Shown here one piece after another: positions 6,918 through 14,923 of a DNA stretch of 64,000 bases. A program made the translations under genes and the position numbers. Each line of letters starts with the position of its first letter. Position 1 is the first letter of the stretch. Under the pieces are notes generated by a model. It saw nothing but the letters and a program-made list of their open reading frames with translations. It made no database searches and was not told the origin of the DNA. This DNA comes from Noviherbaspirillum sp. L7-7A (GTDB lineage Bacteria > Pseudomonadota > Gammaproteobacteria > Burkholderiales > Burkholderiaceae_D), in NCBI RefSeq assembly GCF_019052805.1, contig NZ_JAHQRJ010000001.1, positions 1,984,001 through 2,048,000 of the forward strand, written 5' to 3'.

Positions 6918-9185
6918 TCAATTCCGCCTGGCTTCCTGCACACCGTTGACGTCGCGGATGATCTGCAATGCCCTTTGCAGCTGGGAGGTGGAGGTGATCT
7001 CGGCGGTGAATGCCATGCGCGCCTGGCCCTTGTTGCTCTGGGTGCTGACGCCAATCACATTGATTTTTTCGCGCAGCAGGATTTCCGAGATGTCGCGCAA
7101 CAGGCCCTGGCGGTCGCTGGCCAGAATGAACAGGTCGACCGGATAAACCGTCTCCGCAGCCGGCAGCCCCCATTCCGTGGCGATCACCCTCTCCGGCGCT
7201 GCCGCCTCCATCGCCGCGAAATTCTTGCAGGCGGCACGGTGAATGGAGACGCCCTTGCCGCGCGTGACGAAGCCGATGATCTCGTCCGGCGGCGCCGGCT
7301 TGCAGCAGCGTGCCAGCTGGGTCAGCAAGCCTTCCGTGCCCACCACCAGCACGCCGGATTTGGCGCCCTGGGTCACGCTGGACGCCCTGCTCTTTCGCGG
7401 CACCACGGCGTCATCGGGATTGACCGGCTTCCCGGCCTTGCCGTCCTCCGCATGCAGCGCCTGCTCCACCTGGCGCAGGCTGAAGGTTTCCTTGCCGATG
7501 GCGAGGAAGAAGTCGTCCAGCTTGGCAAAGCCCAGCTTGTGCGCAAGGTCTTCCAGATTGACCGAGGTCTTGCCCTCGCGCTGCAGGGTCTTTTCCACCT
7601 GGGAGCGGCCGCTGTTGAGGGTTTCCTGCTGGTCGATGGCATTGAACCAGGCGCGTATCTTGGCCCGGGTGCGCGAGCTCACCGCATAATCGGCGCTCAG
7701 CCAGTCCCGCGACGGACCGGCCGCACCCGAAGCGGCGACCTCGCCCTTGGCGGTGATGATTTCCACGGTCTGTCCATTCTTCAGCGCAGTGTTCAGGGGC
7801 ACCATCGCGCCATCGACCTTGGCGCCGCGGCAGCGATGGCCGACATCGCTGTGCAGGTGATAGGCGAAGTCGATCGGCGTGGCGCCGCTGGGCAGCTCGA
7901 TCACGCGCGCCTGGGGCGTGAGCACATAGATGCGGTCATCCAGCGCGGCTGCCTTGAGCTTTTCCACCCAGTCGCGCCGCACTTCCTCCTGGCCGACGAC
8001 GGCGTCCACCACCTCCGACTTCCATGCCAGCAGCTGGCGCAGCCAGGCAATCTTGGCGTCGTATCTTTCCCCTGCCGAACCCGGGCTTTCCTTGTAGCGC
8101 CAGTGCGCGGCAACGCCGTATTCGGCAAAGTGATGCATCTCGCTGGTACGCACCTGCACTTCCAGCGGCCTGCCATCCTCGGCCAGCACCACGGTATGCA
8201 GCGAACGATAACCATTGGCCTTGGGCCGGGAGATATAGTCGTCGAACTCCTTGGGAATCGGCGCCCAGATGTTATGCACGATCCCCAGCACCGCATAGCA
8301 AGTCTTGATGTCGTCAACGATTACACGGAATGCGCGCACGTCGTAGAGCTCGGAAAACTCGAGCGACTTGCCGCGCATCTTGTTCCAGATGCTGTAGATG
8401 TGCTTGGGCCGGCCCGTGACCTCGGCCTTGATGCCGGCCGCAGCCAGTTCCGACTTCAGCCGTGCGATCGCCGAGTTGACGAACTGCTCGCGTCCCAGGC
8501 GCTTCTCTTCGAGCATGCTGGCGATGCGCTTGTAGGTCTGCGGCTCCAGGAAACGGAACGACAGGTCTTCCAGTTCCCATTTCAGTTGCCATACGCCGAG
8601 CCGGTTTGCCAGCGGCGCATACAGGTCGAACGTCTCGCGTGCGTACTGGCAGGTGCGTTCGTTCTGCAGCTTGTTGTCGGCGAAATAGCGCAGCGTGGTC
8701 AGGCGCGAGGCCAGGCGCACCAGCACCACCCGCATGTCGGAGGCCATGGCCAGAAGCATCTTGCGCAGGGTCTCGACCTGGGCCGTTGCCTGCTGGCTGC
8801 TGGCCTTGTCGCTGCGGTCGAAAACCGCCTTGTGCTGCCCGAAGGTCATTTCATGCAGCCGCATCAACTGCCGTATGTGATCGACCAGGCCGGCGATCTC
8901 CACGCCAAAGCGTTCCTCGATCTGTTCCGCGGCCTTCGCATCGATGATGGGAAGCTCGAACAGCAGGCCGGCGATTCTGGTCTCGGCATCGGTCTTCAGC
9001 GAGGCCAGCGTCACGGCGACGCTTTCCGAAAACACGAAGGCGTCCTGCCCTGTCGCCACCGGGTTTCCGGAATACAGCGGACGAACGAATTCCAGCGCAT
9101 TCAGTACGCGCTTTGCATCGGCCTCGGACAGGCCGGCAACCAGTTGCACCGACGCCTCGTCGCTCGCAGTCGAAATCGATACCAT
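6918..9185 (-). CDS. relA: RelA-type (p)ppGpp synthetase
   Basis: A 755-residue long RSH protein that makes (p)ppGpp from ATP and GTP/GDP when ribosomes stall on uncharged tRNA. The N-terminal hydrolase region lacks the catalytic HD/ED residues, so it should be synthesis-only. The synthetase domain carries EFDDYISRPKANGYRSLHT at about 313-331; the acidic EFDD pattern is the RelA type rather than the basic SpoT type. A TGS domain (about 415-480), the CCKPAPPDEIIGF segment and a C-terminal ACT domain (about 680-755) follow. Start ATG at 9185 gives MVSISTASDEAS, with AGGAG upstream. It lies 14 nt after a RidA-family gene, as the last gene of a three-gene operon. Confidence 0.95.
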   Translation of the reverse strand: MVSISTASDEASVQLVAGLSEADAKRVLNALEFVRPLYSGNPVATGQDAFVFSESVAVTLASLKTDAETRIAGLLFELPIIDAKAAEQIEERFGVEIAGLVDHIRQLMRLHEMTFGQHKAVFDRSDKASSQQATAQVETLRKMLLAMASDMRVVLVRLASRLTTLRYFADNKLQNERTCQYARETFDLYAPLANRLGVWQLKWELEDLSFRFLEPQTYKRIASMLEEKRLGREQFVNSAIARLKSELAAAGIKAEVTGRPKHIYSIWNKMRGKSLEFSELYDVRAFRVIVDDIKTCYAVLGIVHNIWAPIPKEFDDYISRPKANGYRSLHTVVLAEDGRPLEVQVRTSEMHHFAEYGVAAHWRYKESPGSAGERYDAKIAWLRQLLAWKSEVVDAVVGQEEVRRDWVEKLKAAALDDRIYVLTPQARVIELPSGATPIDFAYHLHSDVGHRCRGAKVDGAMVPLNTALKNGQTVEIITAKGEVAASGAAGPSRDWLSADYAVSSRTRAKIRAWFNAIDQQETLNSGRSQVEKTLQREGKTSVNLEDLAHKLGFAKLDDFFLAIGKETFSLRQVEQALHAEDGKAGKPVNPDDAVVPRKSRASSVTQGAKSGVLVVGTEGLLTQLARCCKPAPPDEIIGFVTRGKGVSIHRAACKNFAAMEAAAPERVIATEWGLPAAETVYPVDLFILASDRQGLLRDISEILLREKINVIGVSTQSNKGQARMAFTAEITSTSQLQRALQIIRDVNGVQEARRN

Positions 9186-9199
9186 GAACCCGGATACTC

Positions 9200-9547
9200 C
9201 TATGCGGCCGCTGTGACCACGACTTCGATCAGCAGTTCGGGCCGCGCCAGCAAGGCCTGCACCGTGGCGCGCGGCGGCGTATGGCCAGCCGGCACCCATG
9301 CATCCCAGATGACGTTCATCGCCACGATGTCCTTGATGTCGGCCAGATAGATCTGGCACATCAGGATGCGGCTCTTGTCGCTTCCGGCTTCGGCCAGCAG
9401 CCGGTCAACATGCCCGAGCACTTCGCGCGTCTGGCCTTCGATATTCTGGGTGGCATCCTCGGCGATCTGGCCGGCGAGATAGACCACGCCGTTATGGATG
9501 GCTGCCTCGGACAGCCGCGGCCCCACATGCATTCTCTTGATATCCAT
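9200..9547 (-). CDS. RidA (YjgF/YER057c/UK114) family protein
   Basis: 115 residues, a typical single-domain RidA-fold protein. Conserved features include NGVVYLAGQIAED near the start, the middle LAEAGSDKSRILMCQIYLAD, and PPRATVQALLARPELLIEV near the end, with the Arg that in RidA contacts the substrate carboxylate. The family's final E-I-E is here IEVVV, so it may belong to a divergent subgroup. RidA hydrolyses reactive enamines and imines from PLP enzymes. It lies 14 nt before relA and 23 nt after an alpha/beta hydrolase gene. Whether it is a true RidA deaminase or a catabolic relative is open. Confidence 0.85.
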   Translation of the reverse strand: MDIKRMHVGPRLSEAAIHNGVVYLAGQIAEDATQNIEGQTREVLGHVDRLLAEAGSDKSRILMCQIYLADIKDIVAMNVIWDAWVPAGHTPPRATVQALLARPELLIEVVVTAAA

Positions 9548-9570
9548 CGTTTATTCCAATTTGTCGCAAC

Positions 9571-10461
9571 TCAATCGAGCAGGAATTTCTGCACGACCGC
9601 GATCTGGTCGCCATGCATCAGGCTGGGCGCATGGCCGACGCCAGCAAACTCGACCAAACGTGCTTTCGGCCCGCGGTTCGCCATTTCCCGCGCCGTTTCT
9701 GCCGTCAGCAGATCCGACTCAGCGCCGCGCAGCAGCAAGGTGGGACAGCGTATCGCATCATAGGCCGCCCACAGCATGGCTTCCGCCTGGGCGGTGGCTT
9801 CCACCGTGCTGCTCCTGAATGGCAGCGCAAGTTGCGGATCATAATGCCTGATCCATTTTCCCTCCGCGTCCTGGCGCAGCACGTCGGCCGCCAGCTTCCT
9901 CCATTCATGGTCGGCATGAGGACCGAAAGTTGCAGTGATGTTGCGTATGTATTGCTCGCCTTCCTCAAATGTATCGAACTGCATTTGCTCGCCGATGTAG
10001 GCGCCGATGCGCTCCAGCGCCGCATGGTTCAAGGTGGGGCCAATATCGTTCAACACCAAGCGGCGTATCGGATTGCCCTCCAGCCCGGCCAGGCCCATGC
10101 CGATCAGCCCGCCCATGGAGGTGCCGACCCAGTCGACGCTGTCCGCATCGAGCCGCGCCAGCAGCGTCACCATGTCGGAGACATATTGCGGCAGCAGGTA
10201 ATAGGTGGGATTGCGCAGCCAGCCGGAACGGCCGCGGCCAACCACATCGGGACATACGACGCGGTAGACATCGCTCAGTTCGCGCGCGAGCGCATCGAAG
10301 TCGTCGGAGACACGGGTTACGCCATGCACGCAGACCAGCACATTGCGATTGCGCGGGTCGCCCCATTCCTTGTACGCCATGCGGTGCAGACCGCCTGGCG
10401 AAATGCATTGCACATACTTGATCGGGGGATAGCCTGGACCGGGAGCGGGAGGGATAGTCAT
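9571..10461 (-). CDS. Alpha/beta hydrolase
   Basis: A 296-residue single-domain hydrolase with no signal peptide. The catalytic triad is visible: Ser in GTSMGG, Asp in RGAESDLL and His in GVGHAPSL, with the oxyanion-loop motif VHGVTRVSDDF. The sequence resembles cytosolic esterase/hydrolases of the epoxide hydrolase and meta-cleavage product hydrolase type, but the substrate cannot be assigned. First gene of a probable operon with the RidA-family gene and relA. Its promoter shares the gap 10462-10571 with the divergent bdhA. Confidence 0.85.
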   Translation of the reverse strand: MTIPPAPGPGYPPIKYVQCISPGGLHRMAYKEWGDPRNRNVLVCVHGVTRVSDDFDALARELSDVYRVVCPDVVGRGRSGWLRNPTYYLLPQYVSDMVTLLARLDADSVDWVGTSMGGLIGMGLAGLEGNPIRRLVLNDIGPTLNHAALERIGAYIGEQMQFDTFEEGEQYIRNITATFGPHADHEWRKLAADVLRQDAEGKWIRHYDPQLALPFRSSTVEATAQAEAMLWAAYDAIRCPTLLLRGAESDLLTAETAREMANRGPKARLVEFAGVGHAPSLMHGDQIAVVQKFLLD

Positions 10462-10468
10462 GGGGATT

Positions 10469-10482
10469 TACCGTAGAAGTAC
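10469..10482. repeat. 14-bp motif TACCGTAGAAGTAC, copy 1
   Basis: The same 14 bases occur in the same orientation at 12896-12909, between scoA and the PAS-LuxR gene. This copy lies between the hydrolase start (10461) and bdhA (10572). Chance identity of a 14-mer within 64 kb is possible; the shared promoter context is what makes it notable. Confidence 0.4.
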
Positions 10483-10505
10483 TGGCATGCGAAACCTGTA
10501 TTTTA

Positions 10506-10522
10506 CTAAGCGTTCCGCTTAG
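10506..10522. promoter_or_regulatory. Palindromic operator candidate between hydrolase gene and bdhA
   Basis: Perfect 7-bp inverted repeat CTAAGCG-TTC-CGCTTAG, 17 bp in all, centred about 58 bases before bdhA and 53 bases before the divergent hydrolase start. Size and symmetry fit a TetR- or MarR-type dimer site. No regulator of that type is adjacent. Confidence 0.5.
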
Positions 10523-10571
10523 AATCCGATAACTTCTTTACATTTCATCAATCCTGGCGATAGGGGACTCC

Positions 10572-11366
10572 ATGCAAGGCACCACTCTGAAAGGCAAGAC
10601 CGCCCTGGTAACCGGTTCCACGTCCGGTATCGGCCTGGGCATTGCGCGCGCGCTGGGGGCGCAAGGCGCAAACATCATGTTCAATGGCTTTGGCGACGCC
10701 ACGGCCATCACCAAGCTGCAGGCGGACGTGGCCAAGGAATTCGGCATCAAGACCTCCTATCACAATGCGGACATGTCGCAGCCCACCGAAATCGAACTGA
10801 TGATGCGCAGCGCCGTGGAGCAGTTTGGCGGCGTCGATATCGTCGTCAACAACGCAGGCATTCAGCATGTCGCCAACATCGAGGATTTCCCCGTGGACAA
10901 GTGGGACGCGGTGATTGCAATCAACCTGACTTCCGCCTTCCACACCACCCGCCTGGCCTTGTCGCGCATGAAGGAACAGAACTGGGGCCGCATCATCAAC
11001 GTGGCCTCGGCGCACGGCCTGGTGGCATCGGCGCAGAAGTCCGCCTATGTCGCGGCCAAGCATGGGCTGGTCGGCCTGACCAAGGCCACCGCGCTCGAAA
11101 CCGCGCAGACCGGCATTACCTGCAATGCGATCTGCCCCGGCTGGGTGCTGACGCCCCTGGTGCAGAAGCAGGTGGATGCCCGTGCAGCCGAGCATGGCGT
11201 TTCCAATGAGGAAGCCAAGCGCATGCTGCTGGCGGAAAAGCAGCCGTCGGGCGAATTCGTTACACCGGAACAGCTGGGCGCACTGGCGGTATTCATGTGC
11301 AGCGAAGCGGCCAGCCAGGTGCGCGGCGTGGCGTGGAATATGGATGGCGGCTGGGTGGCACAATAA
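10572..11366 (+). CDS. bdhA: D-3-hydroxybutyrate dehydrogenase (SDR family)
   Basis: 264 residues. It interconverts 3-hydroxybutyrate and acetoacetate with NAD in the cytoplasm, a step in polyhydroxybutyrate use. The NAD-binding TGSTSGIGLGIARAL, the NNAGIQHVA motif, the catalytic Ser (ASAHGL context) and YVAAKHG (Tyr-x-x-x-Lys) are present, as is the family's C-terminal GVAWNMDGGWVAQ. The next genes are scoAB, which take acetoacetate onward, consistent with this assignment. Transcribed divergently from the hydrolase gene, with a bidirectional terminator after it. Other SDR substrates cannot be fully excluded, but the IQHVA motif is typical of this group. Confidence 0.93.
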   Translation: MQGTTLKGKTALVTGSTSGIGLGIARALGAQGANIMFNGFGDATAITKLQADVAKEFGIKTSYHNADMSQPTEIELMMRSAVEQFGGVDIVVNNAGIQHVANIEDFPVDKWDAVIAINLTSAFHTTRLALSRMKEQNWGRIINVASAHGLVASAQKSAYVAAKHGLVGLTKATALETAQTGITCNAICPGWVLTPLVQKQVDARAAEHGVSNEEAKRMLLAEKQPSGEFVTPEQLGALAVFMCSEAASQVRGVAWNMDGGWVAQ

Positions 11367-11386
11367 ATCGCTTCAGGACTGAAATA

Positions 11387-11420
11387 AAAAACGGCGCCTT
11401 ATCCAAGGCGCCGTTCTTAT
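11387..11420. terminator. Bidirectional terminator between bdhA and scoB
   Basis: An 11-bp perfect stem AACGGCGCCTT/AAGGCGCCGTT (11390-11400 with 11405-11415) around ATCC. It has an A-rich run on the left and TTCTTATT on the right, so it serves the convergent bdhA and scoB genes. Confidence 0.85.
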
Positions 11421-11433
11421 TGATGCCTGCCGA

Positions 11434-12087
11434 TCAGGCAACGGCCGAGGTATCGAGCGGCGCGCCGGTCTTGGCAACGATCTCGTCGACAGTGACGCCA
11501 GGCGCCAGCTCCACCAGCTTCAGACCCTGCTCGGAGACATCGATCACGCCGAGGTCGGTGATGATGCGGTCCACCACGCTGACGCCGGTCAGCGGCAGGT
11601 CGCACTTCTTCAGGATCTTGTGTGACGTGCTGGCGTCCTTGGCCTTGGCTACATGCTCCATCAGCACCACCACCCGCCTGACGCCTGCAACCAGGTCCAT
11701 CGCGCCGCCCATGCCCTTGACCATCTTGCCGGGGATCATCCAGTTCGCCAGGTCGCCATGCTCGGAGACCTGCATCGCACCCAGAATGGCGATGTTGACC
11801 TTGCCGCCGCGGATCATCGCGAACGAATCGGCGGAGGGGAAATACGAAGCGCCCGGCAATGCCGTCACGGTTTGCTTGCCGGCATTGATCAGATCGGGAT
11901 CGATCGTCTCCTCAGTCGGGAAAGGGCCAATGCCCAGCAGGCCGTTTTCCGATTGCAGCCAGACTTCCATGTTTTGCGGCACATAGTTGGCCACCATGGT
12001 GGGCAAGCCAATGCCGAGGTTGACGTAAAAACCGTCCTGCAATTCCTGGGCCGCGCGCGCGGCCATTTCTTCACGAGTCCATGCCAT
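11434..12087 (-). CDS. scoB: Succinyl-CoA:3-ketoacid CoA-transferase subunit B
   Basis: 217 residues. The B subunit supplies the catalytic glutamate; the motif [12 protein letters not shown] is visible at about 46-57. Other family marks are [33 protein letters not shown] and the C-terminal [10 protein letters not shown]. With ScoA it transfers CoA from succinyl-CoA to acetoacetate, so the product can enter central metabolism. It lies 14 nt after scoA, in a two-gene operon ending at the terminator shared with bdhA. Confidence 0.96.
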   Translation of the reverse strand: MAWTREEMAARAAQELQDGFYVNLGIGLPTMVANYVPQNMEVWLQSENGLLGIGPFPTEETIDPDLINAGKQTVTALPGASYFPSADSFAMIRGGKVNIAILGAMQVSEHGDLANWMIPGKMVKGMGGAMDLVAGVRRVVVLMEHVAKAKDASTSHKILKKCDLPLTGVSVVDRIITDLGVIDVSEQGLKLVELAPGVTVDEIVAKTGAPLDTSAVA

Positions 12088-12101
12088 GATCTGTCTCCCG
12101 A

Positions 12102-12800
12102 TTATTTAGCACGCACCGTGCGTTGCTCGATTCGTTTTTCCGGGCTCGCATTGACGACGATGCGATGCACGAAAATGCTGGGCGTATGCACATGGTCTGG
12201 GTCGATCTCGCCAACCTCGACCAGCTTCTCGACTTCCACCACCGTGATCTTGCCGGCCATCGCGACGTTGGGATTGAAGTTGCGCGCAGTCTTGTTGTAC
12301 ACCAGGTTGCCGGCCTTGTCGGCCATGTAGGCTTTCACCAGGGACACATCCGCCACCAGGGAGCGCTCCAGCACGTATTGCTCGCCATCGAACTCGCGCA
12401 CGTCCTTGCCTTCAGCCACGATGGTGCCGACGCCGGTTTTGGTAAAGAAGGCCGGGATGCCGGAGCCGCCGGCGCGCAGTTTCTCGGCCAGGGTTCCTTG
12501 CGGCGTGAATTCCAGTTCCAGTTCGCCTGCCAGGTACTGGCGCTCGAACTCCTTGTTTTCACCAACATAGGACGCGATCATCTTCTTGATCTGGCGCGTC
12601 GCGAGCAGCTGGCCAAGACCGAAGTTGTCCACGCCGGCATTGTTGGAGATGGCGGTCAGGTCCTTGACGCCCGAGTCGCGCAGCGCTGCGATCAGTGCCT
12701 CGGGTATGCCGCACAGGCCAAAGCCGCCCACGGCGATGGTCTGCCCGTCCTTGACGATGTCGGCAAGCGCGGATGCCGCATCGGGATAAACTTTCTTCAT
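12102..12800 (-). CDS. scoA: Succinyl-CoA:3-ketoacid CoA-transferase subunit A
   Basis: 232 residues, the usual subunit A length. Motifs include [19 protein letters not shown] near the N terminus, the [14 protein letters not shown] segment, the [18 protein letters not shown] loop and [14 protein letters not shown] chose the ATG at 12800 ([12 protein letters not shown]), with AAGGGACGCT upstream; the longer open frame to 12893 runs into the promoter region. Pairs with scoB. The 142-nt gap to the divergent PAS-LuxR gene carries a motif also found near bdhA. Confidence 0.96.
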   Translation of the reverse strand: MKKVYPDAASALADIVKDGQTIAVGGFGLCGIPEALIAALRDSGVKDLTAISNNAGVDNFGLGQLLATRQIKKMIASYVGENKEFERQYLAGELELEFTPQGTLAEKLRAGGSGIPAFFTKTGVGTIVAEGKDVREFDGEQYVLERSLVADVSLVKAYMADKAGNLVYNKTARNFNPNVAMAGKITVVEVEKLVEVGEIDPDHVHTPSIFVHRIVVNASPEKRIEQRTVRAK

Positions 12801-12895
12801 AGCGTCCCTTTGTGTAAAGTAGACCGGATTCCAATAAGAAATGCGGTCATTTATGATGCAACCCGAAGAATAGATTGCCGTATACCGCAGCACAA

Positions 12896-12909
12896 TACCG
12901 TAGAAGTAC
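12896..12909. repeat. 14-bp motif TACCGTAGAAGTAC, copy 2
   Basis: Identical to 10469-10482. It lies 34 bases before the PAS-LuxR start and 96 bases before the divergent scoA start. It overlaps an inverted repeat GAAGT-ACGA-ACTTC (12903-12916) that is not present at copy 1. Confidence 0.4.
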
Positions 12910-12942
12910 GAACTTCATCGCGGATAAAGAGCGTATCACCCC

Positions 12943-13548
12943 ATGAGACAAGGCGTTGCCATCGACTTCGAGACCATATTCATGCATGCCCCGGTGGGCA
13001 TGTGTGTTTCCCATAACCGCGTGATCCAGGCCAGCAACCGCGCGCTGGACCGGATGTTTGGCTATGCCCAGGGCGAGCTGAATGGCAAGTCGTTCTCGGT
13101 GCTCTACCCTTCGCCGGATGAATTCGAGCGCACCGGCGCGCGCATCGTGCCCATCATGAATGCCTGCGGCCGTTACTCCGATGAACGCATCATGAAGCGC
13201 GCGAACCAGGAGCTGTTCTGGTGCCATGTATCGGGCAGCGCGCTGGTGCCGCAGGATGCCCATGCGGCAGGCATTTGGACCTTCGACGACCTGAGCGCCA
13301 AGCGGCCCGTCACCGCCGAGCTGACGCCGCGCGAGCGGGAGATCGCGGCCCTGCTGGTGGAAGGCAAGACCAGCAAGCTGATCGCGCGCCAGGTCGGCCT
13401 GAGCCCGCGCACGGTCGAGATGCATCGTGCCCGGCTGATGCGCAAGTTCGCCGCCGCCACTTCCAGCGAACTGGTCAATCGCCTGCTGGGCGTGGCGCGC
13501 CAGGCGCCGCCAGGCAACCCGGCGGCGGCCGAGGCAACCGTATTGTGA
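12943..13548 (+). CDS. PAS domain-containing LuxR-type transcriptional regulator
   Basis: 201 residues. Residues about 8-115 form a PAS domain (FMHAPVGMCVSHNRVIQASN, FGYAQGELNGKSF), and 126-183 a LuxR/FixJ helix-turn-helix (LTPREREIAALLVEGKTSK, LSPRTVEMHRARLMRKF). There is no receiver domain and no partner kinase nearby, so the PAS domain probably senses a ligand or redox state directly. It is divergent from scoAB, which suggests it controls ketone-body genes; that is inference. The track from PAS to HTH is intact. Related PAS-LuxR proteins occur in Burkholderiales, but I know of no assigned signal. Confidence 0.85.
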   Translation: MRQGVAIDFETIFMHAPVGMCVSHNRVIQASNRALDRMFGYAQGELNGKSFSVLYPSPDEFERTGARIVPIMNACGRYSDERIMKRANQELFWCHVSGSALVPQDAHAAGIWTFDDLSAKRPVTAELTPREREIAALLVEGKTSKLIARQVGLSPRTVEMHRARLMRKFAAATSSELVNRLLGVARQAPPGNPAAAEATVL

Positions 13549-13563
13549 ACGCCTGATTACTGG

Positions 13564-13986
13564 CTATTCGGCCTGCAGCGGGCGTGACAGGATAGCCCGC
13601 AGTTTCGGGGAAATCGGCGTCGACTTGCCTGCCCTGAAGTCCACCCAGACCACCTTGGCCGCACCTTCGGCTGCCAGCACGTCCGGCTGATCGACCCGCC
13701 GGATCTCGTGGAAGGTGTCGAAGCTGGTGCGGCCGAAGGCGCCGACGAAGGTCCGTATCTCGATCTCGCCCGGATATTCAAGCTGCTTGAGAAAGGTGCA
13801 GCTGGCATTGATCAGCACCGGCCCCTCGCCTTCCGGGTTGGGAGAACAGGCAATGCTGGTAAACCAGTCGATGCGAGCCGTCTCGATATAGGTGAAGTAC
13901 TTGGCGTTGTTGACATGGCCCATCATGTCCATGTCGCCCCAGCGTATCGGCATGCGGGCCACATGCACGAGCGTGCGCTCTGCCAT
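13564..13986 (-). CDS. Acyl-CoA thioesterase, 4HBT/YbgC-like hotdog fold
   Basis: 140 residues, the size of single-hotdog thioesterases. The active-site region reads RWGDMDMMGHVNNAKYFTYI at about 15-34, with the family's Asp before GHVNN, and the later segment SCTFLKQLEYPGEIEI is also typical. It should hydrolyse an acyl-CoA thioester in the cytoplasm; substrate length is unknown. It starts 2 nt after the upstream SDR gene stops, so the two are translationally linked and probably act on the same CoA-derived metabolites. Confidence 0.85.
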   Translation of the reverse strand: MAERTLVHVARMPIRWGDMDMMGHVNNAKYFTYIETARIDWFTSIACSPNPEGEGPVLINASCTFLKQLEYPGEIEIRTFVGAFGRTSFDTFHEIRRVDQPDVLAAEGAAKVVWVDFRAGKSTPISPKLRAILSRPLQAE

Positions 13987-13988
13987 GC

Positions 13989-14765
13989 TCAGGACGCGCT
14001 CATGCCGTCGTCGGCGGTCATGATCGCGCCGTTGATGAAGTGGGCTTCATCGGATGCCAGCAGCAGCAGCAGGCCGTCGAGGTCCTGCGGCTCGCCGACG
14101 CGCTTTCTCGGCAGCATGTTGACCAGCGCCTTGCCCTGCTCCGACTGGAAATGCTCGGCATTGATCTCGGTGCTGATATAGCCGGGGCAGATGGCGTTGA
14201 CGTTGATGTTGTAGCGGCCCCATTCCACCGCCATCGACTTGGTCATGTGCACCACGGCCGCCTTGCTGACGCAGTAGATGCCGATCTGCGGCAGCACCCG
14301 CAGGCCGGCCACGGAGGCGATGTTGATGATGCGGTGCTGCTTTTTCGGGTCGCCCTTGGCGCGCGCGATCATGCGCTTGGCCGCTTCCTGCGCGACGAAA
14401 AAGGCGCCGCGCTGATTGGTATCCATCACATAGGCATAGTCGTCAGGCGTGACGTCGATCAGGCGCTGCGTGGTGGAAACGCCGGAGTTGTTGACCAGGA
14501 TATCGATCGGGCCGGCTTCGGTCTCTGCATGCGCAATCGCGGCCTTGATGCTGGCATAGTCCGTCACGTCCAGGCTCACGACATGGGCAGCACCGCCATC
14601 GGCCTCGATCTCGGCCCGCAGTTCCTTCAGGCGCTCGATGCGGCGCGACGCCAGGACCACCTGCGCTCCCCCCTGGGCAAGTACTTTCGCAAAGCGTGCA
14701 CCCAGGCCGCTCGACGCGCCGGTGACCATTGCAACCTTGCCTTCGAAATTGAGTTCTATCCCCAC
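13989..14765 (-). CDS. SDR-family oxidoreductase
   Basis: 258 residues from a GTG start with AAGGAG six bases upstream; the open frame reaches 14882 but has no SDR homology before this point. The cofactor motif is TGASSGLGARFAKVLAQ, then NNSGVST, the catalytic Ser in NIASVAGL and YCVSKAAV (Tyr-x-x-x-Lys). The C-terminal LLASDEAHFINGAIMTADDG is typical of classical SDRs. Candidate substrates are hydroxyacyl-CoA or 3-oxoacyl compounds, because the next gene is a thioesterase and ETF-QO is divergent. Exact reaction unknown. Confidence 0.85.
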   Translation of the reverse strand: MGIELNFEGKVAMVTGASSGLGARFAKVLAQGGAQVVLASRRIERLKELRAEIEADGGAAHVVSLDVTDYASIKAAIAHAETEAGPIDILVNNSGVSTTQRLIDVTPDDYAYVMDTNQRGAFFVAQEAAKRMIARAKGDPKKQHRIINIASVAGLRVLPQIGIYCVSKAAVVHMTKSMAVEWGRYNINVNAICPGYISTEINAEHFQSEQGKALVNMLPRKRVGEPQDLDGLLLLLASDEAHFINGAIMTADDGMSAS

Positions 14766-14790
14766 AATTTTCTCCTTGAATTGTTTTACC

Positions 14791-14821
14791 TTGACGCTGG
14801 CGCTGGCCAAGCCGCTAAGAT
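14791..14821 (+). promoter_or_regulatory. Possible promoter of the ETF-QO gene
   Basis: TTGACG (14791-14796) and TAAGAT (14816-14821) with a 19-bp spacer, longer than the ideal 17, about 100 bases before the start codon. It lies inside the gap between divergent genes. Spacing makes this tentative. Confidence 0.35.
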
Positions 14822-14923
14822 TACATGAATGGCGGGCGTTTAGAGGCGCGCGTCTAGTATTCTGACGCAAAATCCCGGACAATTAGCACGCACGTTCGAA
14901 AATAAAGTAAAGGTAACGAGACC

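Noticed and set aside
413-9350. Long open frames opposite pheS, thrS and relA (for example 413-1750 plus and 6882-9350 plus, 822 codons)
   Set aside because: They lie exactly antisense to conserved genes, have no recognisable domains and arise from high GC content and codon bias.
14865-14878. Shared TATTCTGACG[CT]AAAA-like words upstream of the ETF-QO and ECF sigma genes as an ECF promoter
   Set aside because: The -35 element needed for an ECF promoter is missing at the correct distance in both places.
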